The notes beneath the pieces were generated by a model. It saw nothing but the letters and a program-made list of their open reading frames with translations. It had not been told where the DNA came from and ran no database searches. From NCBI RefSeq assembly GCF_002849695.1, contig NZ_CP018937.1:558001-622000 (forward strand): a stretch of 64,000 nt of DNA, read 5' to 3'. This stretch comes from Bacteroides fragilis. Lineage in GTDB: Bacteria; Bacteroidota; Bacteroidia; Bacteroidales; Bacteroidaceae. How positions within the stretch are numbered: the first letter of the stretch is position 1; every line of letters starts with the position of its first letter. This document shows, one piece after another, positions 21,107 to 30,087 of the stretch. Position numbers and translations under genes: made by a program.

Positions 21107-23500
21107 ATGAAAAAGACTTACATAGAAGAAGCTCAGGAAGTATATAATAATATTGTTGGTTGCAAGATAGAATCATACAAATTTTTTGTATTGCAAACAT
21201 TGAATGGTTATGGTATCAAAAACATAGAACAATTAAGTATACTGAAAAGGGTTTTAAGCGTAAATGAATCTTCAATATTACAATTTAGTTTTCCTGAGAA
21301 TAAAGACTTTGACTTTTCCTTTAAGGACGATGGCAAATCCAAGAAATACGACAAGGAGAAAAAAAGTTTTTTTGTAGATTTATCTCAGGATCAAAGATTT
21401 GAGCAAGAAATGACCAATATCCCTGGGCAGTATAGTATAATTGCAGCATTAAGGATTTGGGAAGAAAAAAAGAAACAAAATAAAGTTGAAGGGCAAGAGC
21501 TCCAAAAAGATACCTTCTCCGATGAAGATTTGGCAGCACTGCTTAAACGTTCATTTGGAGAATTTTGTGTTGCTTACACATATATGCATAATAAAACTGA
21601 TTTTTACAGCTATTGTGACGCTATAACTTTTTTGTTTTTTACTTATTTATGGAAATCCGTTGCGGTTGGAGAATTTTATATTGTTTCCGGTTATAAGGAT
21701 ATAATTAGGGCATGGGAAGACAAAAAAGATGATCTTGATGAAAGAATACTACCAGCCTTTATTAATTGCTATTCTGATATTTCTTCGGCAATAGCAACAT
21801 TTGTAAATAGAATAAATCCAAAGAACAACGGTGGGCTTTACGAAGTCCATTTTGAACTGGACCAAGATCTGATCATAGATTCAATTCCTGGTAAATATGT
21901 CAAAACAGAACATTTACAACCATTGATAAAATTGACACAATTGCTTTTTGATATCACCGTTATAGATATTCGATACATCGCATCAGAAAGTAACCTGTCT
22001 AAGTTGATAAATTTTATTTATGCATTTGACAAACTAAAAAAAAGTTTATCGCCAACAAAAGCAACTTTAGCTCGCAGAACATCCATATTTCTTGAACAAG
22101 CATTTGATGTTAATGCCTTGGAAATATTAAACAATGTAATAGAGGCATTAATTTTCAAGGCCTGTGTATTGTCAAAACAAATGATGGAACAGCAAGCGCC
22201 GGCAGGTCCTAAAATATGTTTTGGCTATAGCCCTCTTACCAATCCTGAAATTAATTCAATTATTGAGCAATATTCCCAATATGCAAAAGACTATACTAAA
22301 GATATATTCTATGTATTATATAAACATGATTCTAAAAATGATATTTCAACACAGGATAAATTCCAAGATGATTTAAAAAATTGCCGTAAAGATAATAGCC
22401 GCTATCCTGAGTGTAGTCTTATTAAAAAGTATAACGAAAATATAGATGAAGGGGTTTCGGCTTATATTACAAATAATAGGCTTTATTACCTTATAAAGAA
22501 CAATGCTGATCCCCAAAGTATAATCCAAGGAATTGAAAGTTTTGTTCAAGAACATTCAGATATTACGGCATTTAAGTGTGTATCACCTTCTACATTGGTA
22601 AAATCGATATTATGGTTATATAACTATCTCAAGAACAGTGTAAATAGGGAACATAGAGTAATATATACTTATGGAAAATTACTTAACTGCTTAAGGCTTT
22701 TCATCATAGCATATAAAAATGAAAAAGATGCCCCGAGAAGATTTCGTTCATATTTTGAGTATTCATATTGCTCGGTAGAAGACAAGAAAGTGATTAAAGT
22801 GTATCTTTCTCCGGCAGAATTGCAGAATTATGACAGAGAACAAACCAAGCAATATATATTCTTTGCATCACAAGGGTATTCTCCTGTAAATATGCAATTT
22901 CTGGAAAACTTTTTCTTAAAATATAATAGGGAATTTAGGACATTTGAAGGAGACGCGATAGAGGATTCTATAAAAAAATCTGAAGAATTATCCGGAAAGA
23001 TTACAGGTGCTATAGCAACAATAAAAGAAGAACGGGGGCGGACGCTACAATTAGTCGGATTATTAGGAACGTTCATCGCTTTTGTATCTTCTTTGGTTGG
23101 TACGCAGAAAGTTGCAATAGATATTTTTGATTTTATGTTATTTTCTATAACATTTATGACCGGGATATTGGTGTTTGTGTTTTGCGTATATAATATTGCA
23201 AATCCAGATAAAGAAAGTGTGTGGAAATTGCAAAACTTTAAAAATCCTTACTTTATAACATTACTTTTATTAATCTTGGCAATGGCAATATTGGTTTGTA
23301 TTCGACCATCAAAGGCAAATACAAACCATATACCACTCGAGACAATTCAAAAAGCAAGAAAAACAGACATTGAAGTTTACGAAGATTCGTCTTCTCAACA
23401 TGTGTACCATATACAAAAACAAATCGACAAGAAGTCTACCAATGCCTCTTCAGACACCACTCTTTCTTCCAAAAAAGGAATAGTGGATTCTTTACCGTAG
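21107..23500 (+). CDS. Large unknown protein with C-terminal membrane segments, candidate effector
   Basis: The 797-residue protein is mostly soluble and AT-rich in codon use. A charged helical region (about 610-645) leads into three membrane segments at about 645-667, 676-698 and 714-733, followed by a 60-residue polar tail. No nuclease, ATPase or nucleotidyltransferase motif is visible. A long sensor-like body with a membrane end is a layout seen in abortive-infection proteins. The DUF4065-like gene and terminator before it suggest a controlled toxin, which is inference. The start at 21,107 follows the terminator. The 3' end overlaps the helicase gene tail to tail by 9 bases. Confidence 0.7.
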   Translation: MKKTYIEEAQEVYNNIVGCKIESYKFFVLQTLNGYGIKNIEQLSILKRVLSVNESSILQFSFPENKDFDFSFKDDGKSKKYDKEKKSFFVDLSQDQRFEQEMTNIPGQYSIIAALRIWEEKKKQNKVEGQELQKDTFSDEDLAALLKRSFGEFCVAYTYMHNKTDFYSYCDAITFLFFTYLWKSVAVGEFYIVSGYKDIIRAWEDKKDDLDERILPAFINCYSDISSAIATFVNRINPKNNGGLYEVHFELDQDLIIDSIPGKYVKTEHLQPLIKLTQLLFDITVIDIRYIASESNLSKLINFIYAFDKLKKSLSPTKATLARRTSIFLEQAFDVNALEILNNVIEALIFKACVLSKQMMEQQAPAGPKICFGYSPLTNPEINSIIEQYSQYAKDYTKDIFYVLYKHDSKNDISTQDKFQDDLKNCRKDNSRYPECSLIKKYNENIDEGVSAYITNNRLYYLIKNNADPQSIIQGIESFVQEHSDITAFKCVSPSTLVKSILWLYNYLKNSVNREHRVIYTYGKLLNCLRLFIIAYKNEKDAPRRFRSYFEYSYCSVEDKKVIKVYLSPAELQNYDREQTKQYIFFASQGYSPVNMQFLENFFLKYNREFRTFEGDAIEDSIKKSEELSGKITGAIATIKEERGRTLQLVGLLGTFIAFVSSLVGTQKVAIDIFDFMLFSITFMTGILVFVFCVYNIANPDKESVWKLQNFKNPYFITLLLLILAMAILVCIRPSKANTNHIPLETIQKARKTDIEVYEDSSSQHVYHIQKQIDKKSTNASSDTTLSSKKGIVDSLP

Positions 23501-24844
23501 TAATGAAAGTGTCCTCTGCCCGTCATAGAACACCTCGTTGTCATAGTCCGTCGCTATTTTGATGGTATCGCCCTTTTTGAAAAAGCGGCTCTTGGCCACA
23601 TGCAGGCGCATCACGTTCTCCTTGCGTTCGGCCGATGACTGGTTGAGTGAAATAAGGTGCGTGCATGGGCGTGCCAGCCCCTTGGCCTCCGAACAGTTGT
23701 ACTCTGTCAGTACATTCCTTTCGTCATTCAGCCACTCGCGGTCTTCAATGGTCGATTGATATGTCACGACCATCCATACCTTTTCGTCCGCCGCCAGGTC
23801 CTTGAGGTCATTGGCCACGGCGATACGCTTTGCGCGTTCATGGTCGGCACCCCATGAACGGCGGTTGGCGTCTGTCAGCAGATCCATCGAATCGACGATG
23901 ACGATGTCCGGATTGTGACCTTTGAGTTTGCGGTATTCCGAGATTCCGTTCTTGATGTCAAGCGTCGATACCTGGGCGTTGAAACGCGGATAACTGCGTA
24001 CCGTGATGCTGCCGGCATACGATGCCACCAGCTTTTCCAGATGGCGCATCTCCGTATCCGAGATCTTTCCCCGTTCGTAATAATAGGCGTTCTTGGAAAC
24101 CAGCCCTCCCGAATAGGCGTTCAATGCTTCCTCCTCGGACCCCTCCAGCTGGAAGTGCAGCACATGCAGCCCGTCGTCGATATCCGCCCTGACACCTATC
24201 CATTTGGCGATATGGGATTTCCCCACACCGGTACTGGCAAGAAAGCAGGTCAGCTGCCCCCGCAGGTTGCGTCCGGCATTGAGCGCGTCCAGAAACGGGA
24301 TATAGAACCGGGACACACGTGGTGATGCCGAGCGTTCCTCTTCCTCCTCACGGCGGCGGTTCCGCTGGAAGCGCTCCGTAAAGGTCTCCGCCACATCAAT
24401 GAACGAGGTACTCTTCAGTGTAAAGCCCGCCAGCCATTCGGCATACCCGCGCAATGCCTTTTCCGCCTTGTCCTGCTTGTTCTCGTTATACAGTTTTCCC
24501 ACTTCCGCATAGACCGACTGTAACCGGACCCCCTTGATGTAGGACTCCAGCATGTCGATCATCACTTCGGGACTCTGGCCCTCGTCATACTCCCGGAAGG
24601 TATCTATCAACTCAATGGCATCGTAATCCTCATGGAAAGTCTGTGCCAGTACGGCATATGACGGCGGTGTCTTGTAGGTTCTGAAATGTGCGGCAATAGC
24701 CTCCTGCACCCGTTGGAATGAGCGGTCCGGAAGGTATTCCTTGCGCATGTGGCGGGAAAGGACAGCGCACAGCTGCTCCTGGCACAGCGCCGTGGCATAG
24801 AGCTCATACAGGAACTCGGCGCTGAGCGGATTGACGGAACTCAT
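23492..24844 (-). CDS. Replicative DNA helicase (DnaB-like)
   Basis: From the ATG at 24,844, which overlaps the previous stop (ATGA), the protein has 450 residues. An N-terminal helical domain (to about 150) is followed by a RecA-fold ATPase with Walker A A-S-T-G-V-G-K-S, Walker B I-V-I-V-D-S-M-D, and a conserved V-T-Y-Q-S-T segment. It would unwind DNA at the phage fork and work with the primase at 19,081-20,121. The island at 20.3-23.5 kb lies between these two functionally linked genes, showing that it is an insertion. Confidence 0.85.
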   Translation of the reverse strand: MSSVNPLSAEFLYELYATALCQEQLCAVLSRHMRKEYLPDRSFQRVQEAIAAHFRTYKTPPSYAVLAQTFHEDYDAIELIDTFREYDEGQSPEVMIDMLESYIKGVRLQSVYAEVGKLYNENKQDKAEKALRGYAEWLAGFTLKSTSFIDVAETFTERFQRNRRREEEEERSASPRVSRFYIPFLDALNAGRNLRGQLTCFLASTGVGKSHIAKWIGVRADIDDGLHVLHFQLEGSEEEALNAYSGGLVSKNAYYYERGKISDTEMRHLEKLVASYAGSITVRSYPRFNAQVSTLDIKNGISEYRKLKGHNPDIVIVDSMDLLTDANRRSWGADHERAKRIAVANDLKDLAADEKVWMVVTYQSTIEDREWLNDERNVLTEYNCSEAKGLARPCTHLISLNQSSAERKENVMRLHVAKSRFFKKGDTIKIATDYDNEVFYDGQRTLSLLR

Positions 24845-25461
24845 GGCTTCACCTCCTCTTTCCACCATGCCTCACAACGAATCCGGTAAAGTTCCGGATA
24901 ACGCGCCTCTGTTCTACGGCGGCACGGATTCGCTTTCGTACATTTGGAACATGACGGCGAGAAGGGTGTCCACATCAATGTGGAGAGCGCACAGACGAGA
25001 TAGCCGGCCTCGCTGGAGAGCAGACGCCGTTTGGTAATCTCCTCATATTCCGGGTAAATGAAACGTCCGAAAGGATGCCCGCGGCGGTTCTCCATTGCCT
25101 GTGTCAGACTGTCACGTGACAGTCCGAAACCTTTCAGCCACCGGTCTTCCCAATAACGGCGTTCCTTTCCGGAATGAAGATACCGGTCAGCTGCCTTCCG
25201 GCCAAACGAATGGGAAATGTTCCACTTTCCACGATAAGAGGGGGCATATCCGGAAAGGGCATACACCTGGCATATGCAGAAATCGGACAGGCGTTCCGGA
25301 CTGACAGATCCGGCTTCCCGGCACAACAGGTCGAAACATGCCGAAAGCTGTCTGTCCGCCTTTCCTCCGGACGGGAACTGGAAATCCGGCCACACTGCCG
25401 CACGGAGCAAGCGTGTAAAAAGCCTCCGGCATCCGTCAATCCACTCTTTTTTCTCCATCAC
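24841..25461 (-). CDS. Hypothetical phage protein with a Cys cluster
   Basis: The 206-residue basic protein lies between the sigma factor and helicase genes and overlaps both (26 and 4 bases). Towards the C-terminus, P-S-C-S-K-C-T-K-A-N-P-C-R could bind zinc, and two further Cys lie in the first half (F-D-L-L-C, F-C-I-C-Q). I do not recognise a family. Position suggests a replication accessory role, perhaps helicase loading, but nothing in the sequence proves this. Confidence 0.55.
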   Translation of the reverse strand: MMEKKEWIDGCRRLFTRLLRAAVWPDFQFPSGGKADRQLSACFDLLCREAGSVSPERLSDFCICQVYALSGYAPSYRGKWNISHSFGRKAADRYLHSGKERRYWEDRWLKGFGLSRDSLTQAMENRRGHPFGRFIYPEYEEITKRRLLSSEAGYLVCALSTLMWTPFSPSCSKCTKANPCRRRTEARYPELYRIRCEAWWKEEVKP

Positions 25462-26092
25462 GTGTCAAAAGTTTGCGCAGTTGTGTCTTGGCCAGAAAGA
25501 GACGGCTCTTGACCGTCTCCACATTTCTGGTCTGCAATGTTCCGTTGCGGTAAGTTATCTCCATGATTTCTCCGATCTTATAGCCGGCCTGCTGTAAAAG
25601 CAGGGCCTCTTTGTAAATCGGCTTGAGCCTGTCCAATGCCCAAAGGATATCATCATTGTAATACTTGTGATAATTATCCATTCCCATGCAGTTCTCCGAC
25701 GGTTCCTCCTCGCCCGGCAGGGAGGAGGATATTTCCGAGATGTCGATATTGTCATCCGGGGGCATGCGGCTTTTATTGCGGTTGTTGAGGTCCGCCACAA
25801 GCCGCTTGGTCACGGCATAGATCCATGTTTTCACCGGACGCGCCGGATCATAACTGTCCATGTACTTGAAGAAATTAACCAGCGCTTCAAGATAGTTATC
25901 CTCTATGTCCTCCTGGTTATAGGTATATTTGATACAAATGCTGTATATCAGATTCTTGTGCGGCATCACATACTTTCTGAGAAGTTCCGCCCTCCGTCTT
26001 GCGGATTCATCGTCAGAGGGTACAACCGCAATAAACACATCTTTCTTTTCCACGTTTTCACTGACCGAAAAAAGGTTGATAATGAATCTCAT
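25436..26092 (-). CDS. Sigma-70 family RNA polymerase sigma factor (ECF-like), phage-encoded
   Basis: The 218-residue protein has a region 2-like part (about 45-100, with N-Y-L-E-A-L-V-N-F-F-K-Y-M and R-P-V-K-T-W-I-Y-A-V-T-K-R-L-V), an acidic linker (about 110-135) and a region 4-like helix-turn-helix (about 150-215, A-L-D-R-L-K-P-I-Y-K-E-A-L, then V-E-T-V-K-S-R-L-F-L-A-K). It may redirect host RNA polymerase to phage promoters. The repeated CTAyTCTTT-like motif upstream of structural genes is a natural candidate target, but this link is not demonstrated by the sequence. Confidence 0.8.
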   Translation of the reverse strand: MRFIINLFSVSENVEKKDVFIAVVPSDDESARRRAELLRKYVMPHKNLIYSICIKYTYNQEDIEDNYLEALVNFFKYMDSYDPARPVKTWIYAVTKRLVADLNNRNKSRMPPDDNIDISEISSSLPGEEEPSENCMGMDNYHKYYNDDILWALDRLKPIYKEALLLQQAGYKIGEIMEITYRNGTLQTRNVETVKSRLFLAKTQLRKLLTRDGEKRVD

Positions 26093-26126
26093 GTCCTAAT
26101 CTGTCAGCTGCCATTGAGCATCAATT

Positions 26127-26156
26127 AAAAAAAGCGGGCGGAGAGAAGGCCGCCCG
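26127..26156 (-). terminator. Intrinsic terminator after the RuvC-like gene
   Basis: On the minus strand CGGGCGG and CCGCCCG (26,156-26,150 and 26,141-26,135) pair around an 8-nt loop and are followed, after one base, by seven T residues (26,133-26,127). It separates the recombination genes from the sigma factor gene that starts at 26,092. Confidence 0.85.
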
Positions 26157-26175
26157 AATCTTGGCAAGTGCCGTT

Positions 26176-26661
26176 CTACAACCTGTGCCTGCGGATGTAA
26201 TAATGGAAGAGATGGCAGGCGTCCGCCGCATTGTCATCCACCGGAATGATGCCGTATCTTTCCTTGCATGCCACCACCATCTGTGCCTTGGTGGCGTGCC
26301 CGTCCCCCGTCGCCCATTTCTTGAGCACCGCCGGATTCACAAACTCCGGTTCGGGAAGTCCCAGGCTGTCACATACTTCGAGCAGGATCCCCCGAAGTTC
26401 CGAGAGCCGGCGCATGTCATAGAAATAACGGTTCACACTCACATCCTCCGCTACGACCCGCCGGATACCATACGCGCGGATAAACGAGACAAGGACGGTA
26501 CGGAATGCGCCGTGCATCTTGTTGCCGTTGCGCCGTCTGCTTTCGGTAAAGTTCCATGTTCCGGCCTCATGCACGGAAAAATACCCGGTATGCGTAGCTA
26601 TATCCAATGCAAGCACCTCTTTCCTGTCCGGGGTACTATTCTCCAATCCTTGATTCGCCAT
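26176..26661 (-). CDS. RuvC-like Holliday junction resolvase
   Basis: The 161-residue protein has the RNase H-fold acidic residues of RuvC-like nucleases: D20 in V-L-A-L-D-I-A-T-H-T-G, a Glu in V-V-A-E-D-V-S, a K in G-H-A-T-K-A-Q-M, and D-D-N-A-A-D-A at the C-terminal side. Phage enzymes of this type resolve branched DNA before packaging. The gene overlaps the SbcC-like gene by 26 bases, so recombination and resolution are co-transcribed. Confidence 0.8.
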   Translation of the reverse strand: MANQGLENSTPDRKEVLALDIATHTGYFSVHEAGTWNFTESRRRNGNKMHGAFRTVLVSFIRAYGIRRVVAEDVSVNRYFYDMRRLSELRGILLEVCDSLGLPEPEFVNPAVLKKWATGDGHATKAQMVVACKERYGIIPVDDNAADACHLFHYYIRRHRL

Positions 26662-28960
26662 TCTCTTTCATAATTACCAGTTTATGGGGATAACCTTCCG
26701 CAACATTACCGTGGGAGACAACCAGTACGGTACCTCCGAGCGAGTTCAATGCCTCGAACATGGAAGCCAGTCCCGCCTCGTCAACCGCCTCGAGTATCTC
26801 ATCCAGAACCAGAAGGTCCAGTCCCTTGCCATCATCACAGTTACTGTTCACGAGTTTTTGCATGGCAAGGATGGTTGCGAGGTTCACCCGTGCCGCTTCG
26901 CCTGCCGAGAACTTGCCGAACGATCCGCAGTCAATGCCGTCACGCAACAGCGAAATGGAAATCTTCTCCCGGACCTTACCGCTTTTGAGGACGGTATAAC
27001 CGTCAAAACGGATGCGTATGTCACTGCCGATATTCTGCAGGAACTCGTTTGTTATACGGCTGAGTGCCTCGATTTTTGTATTGGCCAGATAGGTCTTGAA
27101 CTGTATGAACCGTTCTCTTTGCATCTCCAATGTTCGGAGTTCCGCATCTACGGCGGTCTTCCGTCCCGCCGCTTCGCGGGATTTTTCCCTCACCTCCCGG
27201 AGCGTGCTCCGGAGCGTGGATATCAGATCGGACGGCACCGCCTCGTTCAATTCCCTGATAGTGCCTTGCAAAGTGTCAATGGCACAGGCTGCCGCCTGTA
27301 TATCCTCCTTTTCCGTCCGTATGCTGCGGCTCAGTGAGGCATTACGCTCGTCTACAAATCCGAATGTTTCATCGAATACCTTACGGCGGATGCTCTCAAT
27401 CTCATTTTGCAGCGCGGTAATCCCGGCTGCAATACGCCGGTGTTTGTTTTCCGTCTCTTCCACGTTCCGGGTAGCGTTCCTGACGGCACGTTCATATCCG
27501 GCCAGCTGCTGTTCCCATTCGGTACGTCTGGCCTCCAAGGTACGGCGGCCGTGGTTCAGGCGGCTCTGCTGCAGCTCCACAGAACCGGTCTCCTCCTGTT
27601 TGTCTTCGATACGGCCATTAATTTCCGTGAGTTGCCGCTGTCGTAGTTTCAGTTCCCTCATTCCCGCCTCAATGTCAAACTGCGGCTCCGCTATTAGGAA
27701 ATTATGTCCGCAGGCAGGGCAGGTGACGGAACCGGCCAGCTTGTTTGAGAGCTCGTCAATACCGGCCGAGACAATACGCCGTTTGTGACGCAATTCTTCG
27801 ATGCATCCTGCAAGATTGCGCAGGCGGATGTCTGTTTCCCTCAGTTTCTCCGCTGCCGTACCGGACTGCTCGTTGTATTCCTCACAGAAGGCGGCATACT
27901 TATTTTTGAACTGTTCCCAGTTTTCAGTCTCCTCTTCCAGTTCCCGTTCCGCCTGTTTCAAGGAGGTGTCACAATCCGACAGCCCGGAAACGGCCGTCTG
28001 CAGCTTCTCTTTTGTCCCGGTGATAATCCCGTTCCAGTCCGTCTGTCTCGCATCGGGGAAGAGGGGCATCATCTCCCGTATCTTTTCCAGACACTCGTCC
28101 AGTGCCGTATCCCCCGATTCCAGCAACTGCAGTGCCTCATCCGCCTGCTGAACCGCCACAAGCCGTGTTTCATATCCGGCCACCGTCTCGTGTCCGATGC
28201 GTATCTGTTCCCTTTTGGCTGCGATGGCCGCTTCCAGGGAGGCGATGCGCTCCGCACGGGTACGTCCCCGTTCCGCTCCGGTTTCCTCTTCCTTGCGGAT
28301 CTGCTCCTGTAACATCTCGACACGCCCGTCCAGTCCCGCAAGTTCCAATGCCGCCTGTTGCTTCTTTTCTGAGAGCGGCACGATATCCTCCTCAAGTATG
28401 GCAATGGCCTCGTCCACCAGGATACCGTTGGAAAAGCGGTTGATTATCTCCTTTTTCTCCTTGTCCGATGACGAAAGAAAATCCTCATACCGGTATTTGG
28501 AGAGAATGAAGTTGTTGAGCAGCTCCTCGCGCGTGATCCCTAACTTTTCAAGGATATAGCGGTTATAGGCATCGACCGAAGGCTGGACAGCCTCGTCCGT
28601 CGTCACCTGCGCACCGTTACGGAAAAGTGTGCAACTGACCGTGGATGCCCCTTTGCGTGGAATGCAGCGGTTGACAACCAGTTCCTCCGCTGAGTTGCCG
28701 TTGCTGAAATGTAATCCGATACGGCACTCCCCGGACGCATCGTTTATAATTTCTTCCGACCTTATCTTACGGAGCGGGCTGCCTGTGATACCGACAGCGA
28801 TACACTCCAGCAGGGCGGATTTGCCCGCACCGTTCGACCTTTGGGACTCATTGTCCCGGTTGTCGCCGAATATCAGTGTCGTAACCCCTTGCCGTAACGT
28901 GTATGACAGCGAGCGGAAGGCACAGAGATTCTCAGCTTCTATTTTCTTTAATTTCCACAT
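26636..28960 (-). CDS. SbcC/Rad50-like ATPase (phage gp46 type)
   Basis: The 774-residue SMC-like protein has Walker A S-N-G-A-G-K-S (residues 42-48), a long coiled coil interrupted by a zinc hook C-P-A-C-G-H near the middle, and a C-terminal half with signature F-S-A-G-E-A-A-R and Walker B D-L-L-V-L-D-E-I. With the SbcD-like nuclease it forms the exonuclease that starts phage recombination-dependent replication. It overlaps the SbcD-like gene by 13 bases. Confidence 0.9.
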   Translation of the reverse strand: MWKLKKIEAENLCAFRSLSYTLRQGVTTLIFGDNRDNESQRSNGAGKSALLECIAVGITGSPLRKIRSEEIINDASGECRIGLHFSNGNSAEELVVNRCIPRKGASTVSCTLFRNGAQVTTDEAVQPSVDAYNRYILEKLGITREELLNNFILSKYRYEDFLSSSDKEKKEIINRFSNGILVDEAIAILEEDIVPLSEKKQQAALELAGLDGRVEMLQEQIRKEEETGAERGRTRAERIASLEAAIAAKREQIRIGHETVAGYETRLVAVQQADEALQLLESGDTALDECLEKIREMMPLFPDARQTDWNGIITGTKEKLQTAVSGLSDCDTSLKQAERELEEETENWEQFKNKYAAFCEEYNEQSGTAAEKLRETDIRLRNLAGCIEELRHKRRIVSAGIDELSNKLAGSVTCPACGHNFLIAEPQFDIEAGMRELKLRQRQLTEINGRIEDKQEETGSVELQQSRLNHGRRTLEARRTEWEQQLAGYERAVRNATRNVEETENKHRRIAAGITALQNEIESIRRKVFDETFGFVDERNASLSRSIRTEKEDIQAAACAIDTLQGTIRELNEAVPSDLISTLRSTLREVREKSREAAGRKTAVDAELRTLEMQRERFIQFKTYLANTKIEALSRITNEFLQNIGSDIRIRFDGYTVLKSGKVREKISISLLRDGIDCGSFGKFSAGEAARVNLATILAMQKLVNSNCDDGKGLDLLVLDEILEAVDEAGLASMFEALNSLGGTVLVVSHGNVAEGYPHKLVIMKENGESRIGE

Positions 28961-30015
28961 GTCCTGTTATCTATTTTGGATAAATACTCTAATCCGATTG
29001 AGACATCCTCAATCTGTTTTTCCCGGCAGAAATCCTCGTAAGTTTCCCGGATACGGCAGCTGTCATACTTTTCAAAGAGCGAAGAGGATGCGGCCTCCAA
29101 CAGTTCCTCGTCATCAGCTATCAGTTCCACCTTCGCCGCCCCGGCTTCCAGCAGCGCGGCCTTGTCAACCGACTTCATCGCAGCTGCCGGCGCATGGACA
29201 CGTACCTTGACCTTGTAGCGGCCGTCAGCCTCCGTCTCGCGCAACTCGTCCATAAGGTGCAGCCCGGCACGTTCCACCGGCACATCCACCACACGGTAGC
29301 GCATGTTCACCCGGTTTTTGACAAACTCGTGTGTGCCGTCGGTATAAAGCACCGTATATCCTTTTTCCTCATCCTCGCCGAAGTTGTGCTGACGGGAGGC
29401 CCCGATGTATTCGATACGGGTTTGTGGAATGACGGTCCGGTTATGGTAATGGCCGACAAAAACCTTATCAAACGGGAGAAAAATCCTGGCGGGCAATTCT
29501 TTCTCCGATGGTTGCGCCAATGCCCCGTTTATACCTTCGTGTATATAAAGAAAATGTTTCTTTTCCTCTGAAAGCGCTTTCTCTTCCAACTGTCCGAGCC
29601 TTTCGACAAACGATCCGTCCTCCGGAAAATAACTCATCAGATGAAGCGCGAACTCCCAGCCGGGACGCGACAGGGTCAGGAAGTCATCCACTACCGTCAC
29701 ATCCGGATGGCAGTCAAAGACATGGCAGTAACCTCTGACGGCTTCCTGGTTCACGAGGTCATGATTCCCCTCGGCGAGCGTGACATGGATGCCCGCACGT
29801 GAGGTTTCCAGCAGGGCGTCATGTACTGCCAGCAGCACGTCAAGTGTCTGTGCCGCACGTGAAAAGAACAGGTCGCCTCCGACGGCGATTTCGCTGATAC
29901 CCCATTTCCTGCAGATCTCCACGGCCTCCTGCCAGTTGGCCTGAAATGCAGGGATGTTGTCTTTTGAGACATGGATATCATTCAACAACAATATGCAAGG
30001 TTTGCTCTCTTCCAT
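28948..30015 (-). CDS. SbcD/Mre11-like nuclease (phage gp47 type)
   Basis: The 355-residue calcineurin-like phosphoesterase carries the metal-binding motifs N-D-I-H (D13, H15), G-G-D-L-F-F, E-G-N-H-D and V-G-H-Y-H. The C-terminal part would bind the SbcC-like partner encoded immediately downstream with a 13-base overlap. A 22-base hairpin lies in the gap between it and the next gene. Confidence 0.9.
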   Translation of the reverse strand: MEESKPCILLLNDIHVSKDNIPAFQANWQEAVEICRKWGISEIAVGGDLFFSRAAQTLDVLLAVHDALLETSRAGIHVTLAEGNHDLVNQEAVRGYCHVFDCHPDVTVVDDFLTLSRPGWEFALHLMSYFPEDGSFVERLGQLEEKALSEEKKHFLYIHEGINGALAQPSEKELPARIFLPFDKVFVGHYHNRTVIPQTRIEYIGASRQHNFGEDEEKGYTVLYTDGTHEFVKNRVNMRYRVVDVPVERAGLHLMDELRETEADGRYKVKVRVHAPAAAMKSVDKAALLEAGAAKVELIADDEELLEAASSSLFEKYDSCRIRETYEDFCREKQIEDVSIGLEYLSKIDNRTCGN

Positions 30016-30033
30016 GAATGTGTGTGATTAAGA

Positions 30034-30055
30034 CGGGAGGCATGGATGCCTCCCG
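30034..30055. repeat. Hairpin between ssDNA-binding and SbcD-like genes
   Basis: CGGGAGGCAT and ATGCCTCCCG form a 10-bp inverted repeat with two central bases. There is no clean U-tract on the minus strand (TCTTAATC follows), so it may slow or stop transcription weakly or protect an mRNA end. Confidence 0.55.
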
Positions 30056-30087
30056 CCGGGTTAAAACTCAAAGACTTATAAAAGGGG

